Shown here one piece after another: positions 1 through 9,728 of a DNA stretch of 64,000 nucleotides. Position numbers and translations under genes: made by a program. Positions within the stretch are counted from its first letter, which is position 1, and each line of letters begins with the position of its first letter. The notes under the pieces were generated by a model. That model searched no databases, was not told the DNA's origin, and saw nothing but the letters and a program-made list of their open reading frames with translations. This DNA is from Peribacillus simplex. GTDB taxonomy: Bacteria; Bacillota; Bacilli; Bacillales; DSM-1321. The stretch lies in NCBI RefSeq assembly GCF_001578185.1, contig NZ_CP011008.1:3066001-3130000 (forward strand), given 5' to 3'.

Positions 1-8
1 ATCCTTCG

Positions 9-1181
9 TCAAAACAAGTTTAGTGTGCGAATTCGTTCCACAGCCTCTTTTAACCGCTCTTCCGAAGTCAGAAGCCCTACCCTTACGTAACCCTCGCCAA
101 ATTCACCGAATCCATTCCCTGCGGCAACAGCTACGTGGGCATGCGTTAATAAATAGTCTGCAAAACTCTCTGACGTAAAACCTTTTGGTACCTTGAGCCA
201 GGCAAAAAACGATGCTTCAGGAGCTTTGACTTCCCAGCCGATTGCCCTTAATCCCTCAATGAAAACATTCCTGCGCCCCTCATACATCTTCACTAATTCC
301 TCTACACAGCTCTGCGAGTCAAGCAATGCACTTGCCGCTGCTTCCTGTATCGCCGGGAAGAGACTCACATAAAGATGGTCTTGTAATAGTTCAAGAGCCT
401 CTATGACACTTTTATTCCCCATTGCGAAGCCAACTCTCCACCCTGCCATATTGTATGTTTTCGATAGTGTGTATATTTCTATTCCTACATCCTTCGCTCC
501 CTTTGCCTGGAGAAAGCTTGTCGGTTTTTTTCCGTCGAACCCTATCGCTCCATAAGCGAAATCGTGGACCACACAAATTGAATGCTCTCTTGCGTGGGAG
601 ACGGTTTCATCAAAAAAACTTTCAGTTGCAGAAGCACCAGTGGGATTATTCGGATAGTTCAAGAACATCATTTTGGCTTTATCAAGCACGTCTTTATGTA
701 TAACTTTGTAATTCGGAAGAAAACCACTTTCTTCTGTCAAGGGCATGAATTCGGTTTTTGCCTGGGCTAACACTACACCTGAAAGATAATCCGGATAGCC
801 GGGATCAGGAACCAGGATCGTATCACCTGGATTTAATAAACACTGCGGCAGTTCGACAAGACCTGCCTTTCCTCCAAAGAGAATCGCCACTTCACTATTT
901 GGATCCAGCTTGACTCCATATTCACGTTCATAAAAGACGGCAGCGGCATCCTTTAAATATTGATGTCCCCGGAATGGTGAATATTTATGATTAATCGATC
1001 TTTCAGCGGCAGTCTGTAAACTTTTCACGATATGTTCAGGCGTCGGTTGATCAGGATTTCCCTGGCCTAAATTAATGACATCATGTCCTTGCGCCGTAAT
1101 CGCATTGACTTTTGCGACAAGTGAGGCAAAAAACTGCTTTGGCAGGTCCTGAAGCTTTCCGGATTTTTCGAATTGCAACAT
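9..1181 (-). CDS. mtnE: MtnE-like methionine-salvage aminotransferase
   Basis: Pyridoxal-phosphate aminotransferase (fold type I, 390 aa). In the methionine salvage pathway this family transaminates 4-methylthio-2-oxobutyrate to methionine in the cytoplasm. Visible motifs are the N-terminal NLGQGNPDQPTP stretch, NYPNNPTG, the HDFAYG aspartate and the PLP-binding lysine in LSKTYNMAGWR. Its length and sequence closely resemble B. subtilis MtnE (YkrV). The start follows a GAAGGTG ribosome site. It is divergent from mtnU across a 99-bp gap and near mtnK-mtnA, which supports the salvage role over a generic aspartate aminotransferase. The stop codon lies 9 bases from the window edge, so nothing downstream can be judged. 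Confidence 0.9.
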   Translation of the reverse strand: MLQFEKSGKLQDLPKQFFASLVAKVNAITAQGHDVINLGQGNPDQPTPEHIVKSLQTAAERSINHKYSPFRGHQYLKDAAAVFYEREYGVKLDPNSEVAILFGGKAGLVELPQCLLNPGDTILVPDPGYPDYLSGVVLAQAKTEFMPLTEESGFLPNYKVIHKDVLDKAKMMFLNYPNNPTGASATESFFDETVSHAREHSICVVHDFAYGAIGFDGKKPTSFLQAKGAKDVGIEIYTLSKTYNMAGWRVGFAMGNKSVIEALELLQDHLYVSLFPAIQEAAASALLDSQSCVEELVKMYEGRRNVFIEGLRAIGWEVKAPEASFFAWLKVPKGFTSESFADYLLTHAHVAVAAGNGFGEFGEGYVRVGLLTSEERLKEAVERIRTLNLF

Positions 1182-1280
1182 TTATACACCTTCTCTGAAA
1201 TTTCTTGAAATTCTAGTCACAAATGATATATGTTTATCATAGTCTTGTAAAGCATTTTTTACATGTGGGGGTTTTAAACG

Positions 1281-2063
1281 ATGAAGTGGAAAATAGCCTG
1301 TATTCAAATGGATATTGCCTTCGGGCAACCGGATATCAATTTTCAGGTTGCGGAACAATGGTTGGAAGAAGCAGCACGGTCAGAACCCGATATCGTCATT
1401 TTACCAGAGCTTTGGACAACTGGATACGACTTGACCAGGTTAAATGAGATTGCTGATGAAGAGGCAGAGAAAACGATGGAATTTTTAAAAACCCAGGCAA
1501 AGGAACACCAGTTTCACATCATTGGAGGTTCCATTGCCAAAAAAACAGGCAAGGGTATCTATAACACCATGATCATCATCAATAAGGATGGAAAACTCAT
1601 TAAAGAGTATGATAAGCTTCACTTATTTCAATTGATGGATGAACATCGCTACCTACAGCCAGGTGAAAAAGAAGGTTTATTCACTCTTGATGAAAAAATA
1701 TGTGCTGGATTCATTTGTTATGACATCCGCTTCCCGGAATGGCAGCGAGCCCATGCTGTTCAAGGTGCCGAAGTTCTATTCGTAACCGCAGAATGGCCTA
1801 AGCCGAGACTCGATCACTGGAGAGCCTTATTGATTAGTCGTGCCATCGAGAACCAAGCCTATGTTGTAGCCGTTAATCGTTCAGGTTCGGATATCAATAA
1901 TATATTTGCTGGTCATTCCTTGATTATTGATCCATGGGGAGTTATCGTAAGTGAAGCGGGAGAAGAAAACGAACTATTGACAGGCACCTTGGACTTCACT
2001 AAAGTTACGGAAGCACGTAACAAAATACCTGTATTCGAAGATCGCCGGCCGGACTTTTATTAA
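1281..2063 (+). CDS. mtnU: MtnU carbon-nitrogen hydrolase
   Basis: Nitrilase-superfamily amidohydrolase of 260 aa, the usual size. The catalytic Glu-Lys-Cys triad is visible as E in ILPELW, K in YDKLHLF and C in GFICYDIRFPEW. In B. subtilis the equivalent gene (ykrU/mtnU) lies beside the methionine salvage genes. Omega-amidase activity on 2-oxo-4-methylthiobutyramate, the amide left by glutamine-dependent transamination, has been proposed for such neighbours; here that is inference. It is divergently transcribed from mtnE and lies just upstream of the mtnK promoter. Confidence 0.85.
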   Translation: MKWKIACIQMDIAFGQPDINFQVAEQWLEEAARSEPDIVILPELWTTGYDLTRLNEIADEEAEKTMEFLKTQAKEHQFHIIGGSIAKKTGKGIYNTMIIINKDGKLIKEYDKLHLFQLMDEHRYLQPGEKEGLFTLDEKICAGFICYDIRFPEWQRAHAVQGAEVLFVTAEWPKPRLDHWRALLISRAIENQAYVVAVNRSGSDINNIFAGHSLIIDPWGVIVSEAGEENELLTGTLDFTKVTEARNKIPVFEDRRPDFY

Positions 2064-2071
2064 TTTCCCCA

Positions 2072-2101
2072 TTGACAAACTATTTAAAAAGTTGATATTA
2101 T
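2072..2101 (+). promoter_or_regulatory. SigA-type promoter of mtnKA
   Basis: A perfect -35 TTGACA (2072-2077) and a -10 TATTAT (2096-2101) are separated by 18 bases. They lie about 33 bases upstream of the SAM riboswitch and just after the mtnU stop codon, as expected for the promoter of the riboswitch-mtnK-mtnA transcript. Confidence 0.75.
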
Positions 2102-2133
2102 TTTCCCGAAGATTAAAATTTCAGAATACATTT

Positions 2134-2290
2134 ACTCTTATCAAGAGCAGGCTGAGGGATAAAGGCCCTATGAAGCCCAGCAACCGACTGTAATACCATT
2201 GTGAAATGGGGCGGATCCACCGCCGGATTATAAAATCCACAGAGCACGGTGCTAATTCCACCAGAATTCATTTTTCTGGGAGATGAGAGG
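2134..2290 (+). ncRNA. SAM-I (S-box) riboswitch aptamer
   Basis: The leader contains the S-box signature: CTCTTATCAAGAGCAGGCTG, GAGGGA, a CAGCAACC segment, a GGTGCTAATTCCA segment and a closing GATGAGAGG that pairs with CTCTTATC to form P1. S-box RNAs bind S-adenosylmethionine and stop transcription when it is abundant. That suits mtnKA, which recycles methylthioribose to methionine. An intrinsic terminator follows at once, and the 3-prime P1 strand can pair with the terminator's CCTCTTTC as an antiterminator. Confidence 0.97.
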
Positions 2291-2308
2291 TCCGAAGCCA
2301 AAACTTCT

Positions 2309-2337
2309 GCCTCTTTCTATATGAAAGAGGCTTTTTT
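2309..2337 (+). terminator. Riboswitch-controlled intrinsic terminator
   Basis: The 9-bp hairpin GCCTCTTTC/GAAAGAGGC with a TATAT loop is followed by six T residues. It is the expression platform of the SAM-I riboswitch; its left arm can instead pair with the GAGAGG strand of P1. Confidence 0.93.
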
Positions 2338-2367
2338 ATTCTTAATTTTGAACCTGGAGGGAAAAAA

Positions 2368-3570
2368 ATGACTCAAAACCATTCGAATTTTAAAAGATTG
2401 ACGAACGAAACAGCTATAACATTTGCAAAAAAACTTGGGCTGGTCAATACGGATGCCAGTTTAAACTGTAAAGAAATCGGAGATGGTAACTTAAATTATG
2501 TTTTTCATATTACAGAAACTGATACAAATAAAGGAATAATAATCAAACAGGCTGTCCCATATGCCAAGGTAATTGGCGAAAGCTGGCCGCTGACATTGAA
2601 AAGGGCTGCCATTGAAGCGAATGCACTTATTCATTTCAAAAGCTATTGCCCCGAATTCGTACCGCAAGTCTATTATTCGGATGAACAGCTTGCCATCACA
2701 GTCATGGAAGATTTATCGCACTTGAAAATCGTTAGAACAGGATTGATCGATGGTGATCCATATCCATTGCTTTCACAGCATATCGGTGAGTATGTAGCGA
2801 AGACAGCATTTTATACATCCGATTATCATTTAGAACCCTCTGCGAAAAAAGAAGTGGCCCGGCACTTCACGAATCCGGAGCTTTGCAGAATCACTGAAGT
2901 CTACATTTTCACGGATCCTTTTTTCGAGGAGCTCCCCGGAGATTTCGAGGTGGAATTGGCTGATGCCGCCAAAAGTATTTGGAATGATCAAGATGTGTTA
3001 CTTGAAGTCGCCAAGCTGAAACAAAGCTTTGAAACCGAGCAGGAATCCTTGCTTCATGGAGATTTACATACAGGAAGTATATTTGCAAGTGAAACTGAAA
3101 CAAAGGTTATTGATGCAGAATTCGCTTTTTATGGCCCAGTTGGTTTTGACCTAGGTCAATACACAGCCAACCTTCTTTTTCAGGCAGTCACACGTAATGG
3201 CGCTGGAAAGGAAGAGATTTTCACACACCTCCATCAATTTTGGAATGCCTTTGAAGAAGCATATACTGAACTATGGAACACCCAAAATATAAGCCCATTC
3301 CGCAATGTGAAGGGTTATCTACCTTATTTACTGGCTAAATTCAAAAGGGACGCATTCGGTTTTGCCGGCTGCGAACTGATTCGGCGAACCATTGGCCTAT
3401 CACATGTTGCCGATCTCAATGTCATTGAAGATAAAGAAACTAGGATCGCTGCGAAAACGACAACATTGAAGATTGGTGCTTTTTTAATTAAAAAACGGGA
3501 AGAATTGGATGTTCCAGCTGTCATTGATGCTTTGAAAAACCATACACTTCCATTTTATTCAACCCTTTAA
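2368..3570 (+). CDS. mtnK: Methylthioribose kinase MtnK
   Basis: 5-methylthioribose kinase (400 aa; family about 397). It phosphorylates methylthioribose at C1 with ATP in methionine salvage. It belongs to the APH-like kinase fold: the catalytic loop [12 protein letters not shown] and the metal-binding [18 protein letters not shown] block are both present. A strong GGAGGG ribosome site precedes the ATG. It is the first gene of an operon with mtnA (14-bp gap), behind the SAM-I riboswitch, so SAM starvation should induce it. Confidence 0.96.
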   Translation: MTQNHSNFKRLTNETAITFAKKLGLVNTDASLNCKEIGDGNLNYVFHITETDTNKGIIIKQAVPYAKVIGESWPLTLKRAAIEANALIHFKSYCPEFVPQVYYSDEQLAITVMEDLSHLKIVRTGLIDGDPYPLLSQHIGEYVAKTAFYTSDYHLEPSAKKEVARHFTNPELCRITEVYIFTDPFFEELPGDFEVELADAAKSIWNDQDVLLEVAKLKQSFETEQESLLHGDLHTGSIFASETETKVIDAEFAFYGPVGFDLGQYTANLLFQAVTRNGAGKEEIFTHLHQFWNAFEEAYTELWNTQNISPFRNVKGYLPYLLAKFKRDAFGFAGCELIRRTIGLSHVADLNVIEDKETRIAAKTTTLKIGAFLIKKREELDVPAVIDALKNHTLPFYSTL

Positions 3571-3584
3571 AAGGAGACCTGTAC

Positions 3585-4631
3585 ATGACGACACTAGCAC
3601 CCTTACCATATTCGGTCCAATGGGATGATACCCATATTACATTATTAAATCAACAGGCCCTGCCTTCCTTAACTGAATTCATTGAACTTCATTCAGTTGA
3701 TGATGTATACGACAGCATTTTGACATTAAAGGTACGCGGCGCCCCTGCAATCGGACTGACGGCAGCATTTGGCGTTGCACTCGGTGCCAAACAGGAAACA
3801 ACCACTGAATTAGGGGAATTCAAGAAGAATGTAACGGGGCATATTGAAAAGCTCGCCTCTTCCAGGCCTACTGCGGTCAACCTTTTTTGGGCATTAAAGA
3901 GGATGGAAAGCACCTTGCAAGCAGCACAAAGCATTTCAACTGCCAAGGATGCACTTGTAACGGAAGCCAAAGCCATCTTTACTGAGGATGAAGAAATGTG
4001 CAGGAAAATCGGGGAACATGGTTTATCCTTATTCGCTAAAGGAGATTCCATCTTAACGCATTGCAACGCTGGTGGGATTGCCACAGCCCGTTATGGAACA
4101 GCCTTGGCTCCATTCCACCTTGCAAAAGAAAGGGGCTTTCCGCTAAAAGTGTACGCTTGTGAAACCAGGCCTGTCCTGCAAGGGGCGCGTTTGACTGCTT
4201 GGGAACTGATGCAATCAGGAGTTGACGTCACCTTAATTTCCGATAATATGGCTGCACATACGATTCTTCAGAAACGGATCAATGGAATTATAGTTGGTGC
4301 CGACAGAATTGCGGCTAATGGTGATACAGCCAATAAAATCGGGACATTGGGATTGGCCATATTAGCCAGGCACTTTAGTATCCCTTTTTATGTGGCTGCC
4401 CCATCAAGCACATTCGACCTTTCTATCGAATCCGGCTCATCCATCCCGATCGAAGAACGGGATGAAGCGGAAATCACCTTCATTCAAGGTGTACGGATCG
4501 CTCCGGAAAACGTGAAGACATTCAATCCAGCCTTTGACGTTACACCGAATCAGCTAATTACCGGCATCATTACAGAAAACGGCATCATTGCATCGGATTT
4601 TGTAAAAAACATTCCGCATTTTGTTAAGTGA
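3585..4631 (+). CDS. mtnA: Methylthioribose-1-phosphate isomerase MtnA
   Basis: Isomerase of 348 aa converting 5-methylthioribose-1-phosphate to the ribulose form. It is homologous to the eIF2B alpha-type fold. Family signatures are [16 protein letters not shown] near residue 50, the catalytic cysteine in [17 protein letters not shown] and the catalytic aspartate in [18 protein letters not shown]. An AAAGGAG ribosome site precedes the start. It is co-transcribed with mtnK and shares its riboswitch. Dehydratase and enolase-phosphatase steps (mtnB, W, X, D) are not in this window. Confidence 0.96.
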   Translation: MTTLAPLPYSVQWDDTHITLLNQQALPSLTEFIELHSVDDVYDSILTLKVRGAPAIGLTAAFGVALGAKQETTTELGEFKKNVTGHIEKLASSRPTAVNLFWALKRMESTLQAAQSISTAKDALVTEAKAIFTEDEEMCRKIGEHGLSLFAKGDSILTHCNAGGIATARYGTALAPFHLAKERGFPLKVYACETRPVLQGARLTAWELMQSGVDVTLISDNMAAHTILQKRINGIIVGADRIAANGDTANKIGTLGLAILARHFSIPFYVAAPSSTFDLSIESGSSIPIEERDEAEITFIQGVRIAPENVKTFNPAFDVTPNQLITGIITENGIIASDFVKNIPHFVK

Positions 4632-4658
4632 TCCAGGTCATTTTATTGATATAAAAAG

Positions 4659-4692
4659 ACGAGACGGATTTAAGTATCCCTCTCGTTTTTTA
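4659..4692 (+). terminator. Terminator of mtnKA
   Basis: A hairpin with ACGAGA/TCTCGT outer arms and GGAT/ATCC inner arms is followed by a T run, 28 bases after the mtnA stop codon. Confidence 0.75.
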
Positions 4693-4806
4693 AAGAAGAT
4701 CAAATAGTAATATTCTTGCGAGGTCTATTATAAAATAATTTAAGTGATTTGAACAAATCACTTCTTTCGATTGATGTTTTCGATAACAAATGACGATTAG
4801 TTATTC

Positions 4807-5694
4807 TTATTTTGTAAAAAATTCCTGAAGTGCCTTCTTATTTTTAGTATAGTCCATTTCCAACACGGCTCCGGTATGGGGATATAATTCATCTTTATAG
4901 CTTCCTTCTACGGGGATCCTTAGAGTTTCAACGATGTCCGGTGTATGGAAGACTGCTTCTGGACCCATTTCCATTATCGTTTTCACCCCAATATCAGTAT
5001 TTAAATACGAAAGCCCTTGTTCGATTATACTAGGTAGGGTCGCTATCCCTTCGATGGATGTGATTTGATTTATAAACGCTGATTTTAATTGAACCAATAC
5101 TTCCTGTTGACGCTCTACCCTTCCAAAATCACTTTCATCGTCATGTCTAAAACGGACATATTTCAATATTTCCTCACCATGTAAAACATTTTTACCGACG
5201 CTTGCTTGAATGCTCATATCATCAATAATTTCCTGATCCACATCCACCACTACCCCCTCAGGGGCAAGCAAATCCACCATCTTCACAAATCCCTGAAAGT
5301 CAATAACTGCAACATGATCGACCTTGACATCAAGGTTTTCCTGAATGGTTTTCTTTAGCAGCTCCTTTCCACCATAATAATAAGCAGCATTTATTTTGTT
5401 ATATGCTGATTTATCACCAGGGATTTTCACATAACTATCACGCATAATGGAAGCAAGCTTTAGTTTTTCCTGCTCTGGAAAGTATTTTGCCAGTATAATC
5501 GCATCTGATCTAGATTTTTCCTCCCCGCGAGAATCAACACCAATTAACAGAAATGTTTTCACGCCTTCTTGGATCACTTCTTTGGTTAGCTTTTTTTCCG
5601 TACCTGCATTTCCATTTTGTTTAGGTAAAGGTGCATAGGTGCAACCTGCCAGAATCCAGACCATTAGATATATGAACAGTACCTTTTCTTTCAT
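4807..5694 (-). CDS. LytR-CpsA-Psr (LCP) family protein with lipobox
   Basis: LCP proteins transfer lipid-linked anionic glycopolymers such as teichoic acids onto peptidoglycan at the outer membrane face. This one is 295 aa. Conserved LCP blocks are FLLIGVDSRGEEKSRSDAI, LASIMRDSYVKIPG, KINAAYYYGG and VRFRHDDESDFGRVERQQ, with the expected Asp and Arg residues for polyprenyl-phosphate binding. Most family members have an N-terminal transmembrane helix; this one has a short hydrophobic leader ending in a lipobox (ILAGC, Cys at about 18), suggesting lipoprotein anchoring. It is monocistronic. Which polymer it handles cannot be told. Confidence 0.88.
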   Translation of the reverse strand: MKEKVLFIYLMVWILAGCTYAPLPKQNGNAGTEKKLTKEVIQEGVKTFLLIGVDSRGEEKSRSDAIILAKYFPEQEKLKLASIMRDSYVKIPGDKSAYNKINAAYYYGGKELLKKTIQENLDVKVDHVAVIDFQGFVKMVDLLAPEGVVVDVDQEIIDDMSIQASVGKNVLHGEEILKYVRFRHDDESDFGRVERQQEVLVQLKSAFINQITSIEGIATLPSIIEQGLSYLNTDIGVKTIMEMGPEAVFHTPDIVETLRIPVEGSYKDELYPHTGAVLEMDYTKNKKALQEFFTK

Positions 5695-5761
5695 TACCTC
5701 ACCTCATCGGAAAATTAACCATATCTTTTACCTTATATTGGAATACTATTCATTGAACGAC

Positions 5762-5800
5762 AAAAAAGCCTGCCAACGATAATCGCTGACAGGCTTTTCC
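5762..5800 (-). terminator. Terminator of the S41 protease gene
   Basis: An imperfect inverted repeat (AAAAGCCTGTCAGCGAT and ATCGTTGGCAGGCTTTTTT on the minus strand) lies immediately after the protease stop codon and ends in six T residues. Confidence 0.85.
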
Positions 5801-5802
5801 AT

Positions 5803-7260
5803 TTATTTGATTTCTTTCTTTAATACTTCAACCGCTTTTTTCACTTGTGTGTCGTTTTTTAGTATTTTTTCCCGGATGACCTGCATCAATTTCACGGTAG
5901 TATCATCTTTGATGGTACCAGTTTCTTTAATTTTATGTTCCCTTTGGAACGCTTTTACCGCATTTGTAGTTGCTTCATCAAAGAATCCATCTATCTTGCC
6001 TGGATTATAACCTGCTACCTTCAGCATCTCTTCGGCTGCTTTCACTTCACTGGAAGAATCAGATGCTTTCAATTCCTTATCCGGTGAAATAAATGGAAGG
6101 CTGGCATAATCAGGAAGCTTCACATTAATATCCGGCTTGATCCCTTTCTTATGAATCCAATTGCCTTCAGGAGTCAACCATTTGGCTGCCGTATATTTGA
6201 AGTTTGATCCATCATCAAAGTCTTGGGCAGTCTGCACAGTCCCTTTCCCAAATGATTTGACTCCGATCAAAGGAATGTCCGCAGATTCACTGACAGCGGC
6301 CGCAACAATTTCAGAAGCGCTGGCACTGCCATCATCAATCAACACGACTACCGGTATCTTCAGCTCTCCATCATTCTTCGATTTATAGACTTCTTTTTTC
6401 CCGCTGCGATCCTCAACTTGAAGGACCACTTTCCCATTAGGTATGAACAGGCTTGCCATTTTTATTGCTTGGTCAAGCAGTCCCCCTGGGTTTCCTCGCA
6501 AATCCAATACAAGACCCTTCATATCCTTCTTCGACATCTCTTCAAGCGACGTTTTCAGCTCTTGGACTGTATGTTCGGAAAAACTGGTCACTTGAATTTT
6601 TGCAACTCCATCATCAAGCATTTCCGCATAAACTGTTTCAATCGGAATTGTATCACGTTTAATCGTGAGCTCAATCGGTTCCGACTCACCAGCTCTTGAG
6701 ATGGACAAATCCACTTTCGTACCCTTTTTGCCCCTGATTTTCAGGACAGCTTCAGAAGAGCTTAGTCCTTCAACGCTTTTACCGTTCACACTCAAAATGA
6801 TATCATTCGGTTTTACCCCTGCTTTTTCTGCTGGGGACCCTTTTATTGGTGAGACGACCATGATTTTTCCATCCTGCTCCTGAATCTCTGCACCGATTCC
6901 TTCAAAAGATGAAGAGATGCTCTCATGGAAACTAGATGCTTCCTTTTTATCCATATATGCAGAGTAAGGGTCATCCAATGATTTAATCATTCCATTAATT
7001 GCCCCGTCAACCAGCTTGTCTTGATCAATCTTTTCATAGTAGTTACCCTTTATTGTATCGTATGTAGAATACAGCTTTTCAAATTCCGCATGTTTATCAG
7101 GTGCTAATGACTCTACTTTTTCATCTCCAAAGGTCAAGGCTATTGTAGTAATCCCTGCTGTTAGAAATATGACTAAGAAAATCCCCATAATGAACGTAAA
7201 CTTCTTTATTTTAATGAATTTCCCTGCCTCTTTTGGCTGTTTTTGATTTTCTTCTTCCAC
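5803..7260 (-). CDS. Carboxy-terminal processing protease (S41 family, CtpA/CtpB type)
   Basis: Secreted or membrane-anchored serine protease of 485 aa. The order is an N-terminal cytoplasmic tail and one transmembrane helix (about residues 20-45), a PDZ domain (about 115-195, with SSFEGIGAEI and GVKPNDIILSVNG), the S41 core, and a C-terminal PG_binding_1 domain (about 405-465, with GYNPGKIDGFFDEATTNAVKAFQ). The catalytic dyad is visible as Ser in DDGSASASEIVAAA and Lys in SFGKGTVQT. CtpB cleaves SpoIVFA during sporulation in B. subtilis. CtpA lies in the yod region there, so location favours a CtpA-like role; the two are hard to separate from sequence alone. Confidence 0.92.
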   Translation of the reverse strand: MEEENQKQPKEAGKFIKIKKFTFIMGIFLVIFLTAGITTIALTFGDEKVESLAPDKHAEFEKLYSTYDTIKGNYYEKIDQDKLVDGAINGMIKSLDDPYSAYMDKKEASSFHESISSSFEGIGAEIQEQDGKIMVVSPIKGSPAEKAGVKPNDIILSVNGKSVEGLSSSEAVLKIRGKKGTKVDLSISRAGESEPIELTIKRDTIPIETVYAEMLDDGVAKIQVTSFSEHTVQELKTSLEEMSKKDMKGLVLDLRGNPGGLLDQAIKMASLFIPNGKVVLQVEDRSGKKEVYKSKNDGELKIPVVVLIDDGSASASEIVAAAVSESADIPLIGVKSFGKGTVQTAQDFDDGSNFKYTAAKWLTPEGNWIHKKGIKPDINVKLPDYASLPFISPDKELKASDSSSEVKAAEEMLKVAGYNPGKIDGFFDEATTNAVKAFQREHKIKETGTIKDDTTVKLMQVIREKILKNDTQVKKAVEVLKKEIK

Positions 7261-7554
7261 TTAGCCTCACCACTTTCATTCTTCATGACGATATAAACGA
7301 TTTCATTCTATTTTATCAGCTTTCATGCCAATCGAAAAATAATTGTTATCAAAAATAACAACTTATGATCATATGTATTTTTATAACCCTCAGTAAACGG
7401 TAAATCAAATGGAACACTAAGGACACCCAGGCAATTCCTGAATGAGCCTCGACATTACAAAAATGCGGATACCAAGGAATGAATGAGCCTCTATCCCAAC
7501 TTTCATTATCCAGCATCACTTATTCCTGGTCACCCGCCGTAACACAGCCAATTA

Positions 7555-8259
7555 TCAGTCTTGGATAGCTGCTTCCAATGCCACTTCAACCATTTCGTTA
7601 AAAGTTGACTGGCGCTCATCCGACGATGTTTCCTCACCGGTTAAGATGTGATCGGAAATGGTTAATACAGATAAAGCTTGGCGGCCAAATTTAGCAGCAA
7701 GCGTGTATAGGGCTGCTGATTCCATTTCTATCGCAAGGATTTGGTATTTTGCCCATTTTTCCAATTCACTATTATCGTTATAAAACTGATCGGCCGTAAA
7801 TACATTGCCGACCTTCAATTGCAAGCCCTTAGCTGTGCCCGCGTCATAAGCTTTTCTTAATAAATCGAAATCCGCGGTTGGGGCAAAGTCCACTCCTCCG
7901 AAAGTCATGCGGTTCATTTGGGAATCGGTGGAAGCACTCATCGCAAGGATTACATCCCTGACTTTTACATCTTTTTGAATGGCCCCTGCAGTTCCAACGC
8001 GAATCAGTTTCTGGACATTATAGCTGTTCATCAATTCATTTACGTAGATGGAAATGGATGGGACACCCATGCCTGTGCCTTGGACAGAAATTCGTTTCCC
8101 TTTATACGTTCCTGTATATCCAAACATGTTACGAACTTCATTGTAAAGTTTAGCATCTTCTAAAAATGTTTCAGCAATATATTTTGCACGCAACGGATCC
8201 CCAGGAAGTAAGACCGTTTCCGCAATTTCATTTTCTTTTGCACCAATATGTACGCTCAT
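7555..8259 (-). CDS. deoD: Purine-nucleoside phosphorylase DeoD
   Basis: Hexameric-type purine nucleoside phosphorylase (234 aa; family about 233-239). It splits purine ribo- and deoxyribonucleosides with phosphate. Signatures are the N-terminal [14 protein letters not shown] phosphate site, [20 protein letters not shown], the nucleoside-binding [11 protein letters not shown] and the catalytic Asp in [10 protein letters not shown]. It begins after an AAGGAGGAC ribosome site. B. subtilis also has deoD next to ctpA and the yod genes. Confidence 0.97.
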   Translation of the reverse strand: MSVHIGAKENEIAETVLLPGDPLRAKYIAETFLEDAKLYNEVRNMFGYTGTYKGKRISVQGTGMGVPSISIYVNELMNSYNVQKLIRVGTAGAIQKDVKVRDVILAMSASTDSQMNRMTFGGVDFAPTADFDLLRKAYDAGTAKGLQLKVGNVFTADQFYNDNSELEKWAKYQILAIEMESAALYTLAAKFGRQALSVLTISDHILTGEETSSDERQSTFNEMVEVALEAAIQD

Positions 8260-8421
8260 ACAACTATGTCCTCCTTAACTTGTGGTTGAAATGATATTCA
8301 AAACTACTATACCATATCAGCCACAAGTTAGGAAAATTGAACCTTATCCTAGAGACTTAAAAGATAAGGAAAACTGGTAATCAAGAAAAGGCTTTTGGCA
8401 CCCCCTTCTAAATTGCAAACA

Positions 8422-8448
8422 AAACGGCGGAGGTCCGCCGTCTTTTTT
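8422..8448. terminator. Intrinsic terminator between yozD and deoD
   Basis: The GC-rich hairpin ACGGCGGA/TCCGCCGT has a T7 tract on the plus strand and a TTTTGTTT tract on the minus strand. It probably ends the minus-strand yozD transcript before deoD. Confidence 0.75.
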
Positions 8449-8500
8449 TAATGGTTTTTAAAATTAAGGGAAAGGAAGCTGCTAACCGTCGTATGACAGG

Positions 8501-8671
8501 TTACTCATCGACTTCTTCATCAATTATGCATTTTTCAAGAAGATACTCGAATGTGATGTCAGCAAGATCTTCAACTTCAGCTTCTGTTGGAAGATAGCCC
8601 CGTCTTATCAATTCTTGAAAAAAGAATTCCGCTATCTCTTCTGTATCAATAAAAACCTCAATTTCTCGCAA
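8501..8671 (-). CDS. yozD: YozD-family small protein
   Basis: A 56-codon gene read from a TTG start placed 7 bases after an AAGGGGG ribosome site; an ATG two codons upstream is in another frame. The product begins REIEVFIDTEEIAEF, contains RGYLPTEAEVEDLADITF and ends in an acidic DEEVDE tail. It matches what I remember of B. subtilis YozD, a small protein of unknown role encoded between yodM and yodN. Its place beside yodN here agrees. No membrane segment or signal peptide is visible. Function is unknown. Confidence 0.8.
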   Translation of the reverse strand: MREIEVFIDTEEIAEFFFQELIRRGYLPTEAEVEDLADITFEYLLEKCIIDEEVDE

Positions 8672-8845
8672 ATCATCGCCCCCTTAATTAAAGGTCTATG
8701 AGTGTGTAGAGACAAATATTCCAGTAAGGCATTCCATTATGGAAAATCATTTTAAGGACCTACATTTACCATGGTCCCTTCTCGGCCAATTAAATGGTTT
8801 TTTAAGAAACTTGGAAATTGATCCTTTAAAAGTTTGGCATACTTT

Positions 8846-9553
8846 TCACTTCGTTTGCTTTTTTTTATGATCTGGGTAAATTTCCTCTGCCGCTTTTTCA
8901 ATTTTAGCAAGGGCAATCTTCATGATATGACGATATTCATCATCGCCAAAATGTTCATAGAGCTTACAATAATCATTATATAAATCCAACAGTCCATCAA
9001 TCATTTCCTTTTTTTCATTTTTTGTCATTGTCATTTCTCGCTCACCTTTACCAGGGTTGTTTTGTTTAGCAATGATAGCAAGCTCATTATTCTTTTTAGA
9101 AAGGAGCAGTCCTAACTTTTTAATGATCCCATCTGCACGTTTAGCATCGGCTATCAAAGTCAGTTCTTCTTCATGCGCTTCAAGCCATTCACCATCCGAG
9201 ATTCTTGATAACTCATAGATTACATCCTCCCAGGCATTTTCCTTATAGCGCCAAATCTCCGTTCGATAACCGATTATCTTGAAATAATCCTGTTCATATC
9301 CATCTACCTGGACTAAGTCACCTAATAAATATTTATATTCAATATCGATTTGTTCTTTTTGATAAAGGATTTCTCCTTCATATTCATTTATGGATTGCAA
9401 TGTTTTTTCGATATAAAGACCTTCACTATAGTTCACTTCATACACATAAGCACCATCGAGAAATTTGACATCGGTTATTTTCCCGACTGTCCCATACATT
9501 GTTATTACGACTGTATCGCCTAATTTATATTTCGGCTGTTTTTTTTTGCCCAT
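8846..9553 (-). CDS. yodN: YodN-like protein
   Basis: Conserved Bacillus protein of 235 aa, function unknown. The N-terminal third (YKLGDTVVITMYGTVGKITD, then YVYEVN) looks like a small KOW/SH3-like beta-barrel. A second similar block follows around YLLGDLVQVDGYEQDYFKIIGY. The C-terminal third is charged and helical and ends in a lysine tail. The ATG at 9553 was chosen because it sits 9 bases after a GGGGG ribosome site; an ATG three codons earlier would abut that site. Synteny with yozD and yozE supports the name. Confidence 0.75.
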   Translation of the reverse strand: MGKKKQPKYKLGDTVVITMYGTVGKITDVKFLDGAYVYEVNYSEGLYIEKTLQSINEYEGEILYQKEQIDIEYKYLLGDLVQVDGYEQDYFKIIGYRTEIWRYKENAWEDVIYELSRISDGEWLEAHEEELTLIADAKRADGIIKKLGLLLSKKNNELAIIAKQNNPGKGEREMTMTKNEKKEMIDGLLDLYNDYCKLYEHFGDDEYRHIMKIALAKIEKAAEEIYPDHKKKQTK

Positions 9554-9728
9554 AAGAGACATCCCCCAATATGGTCCTTATCGTTGATTAGTAAATTATA
9601 TGCACAAACAAACATGGAGGTTAATGGAAAAGAGAGGGCATTTTGCTCATTTAGATAAGTAACTTGCCATTTTATTAAAGAGGAATGAAAAACCCTGTAC
9701 ATTATTTTACTACAACCAAAAAGCCGTC

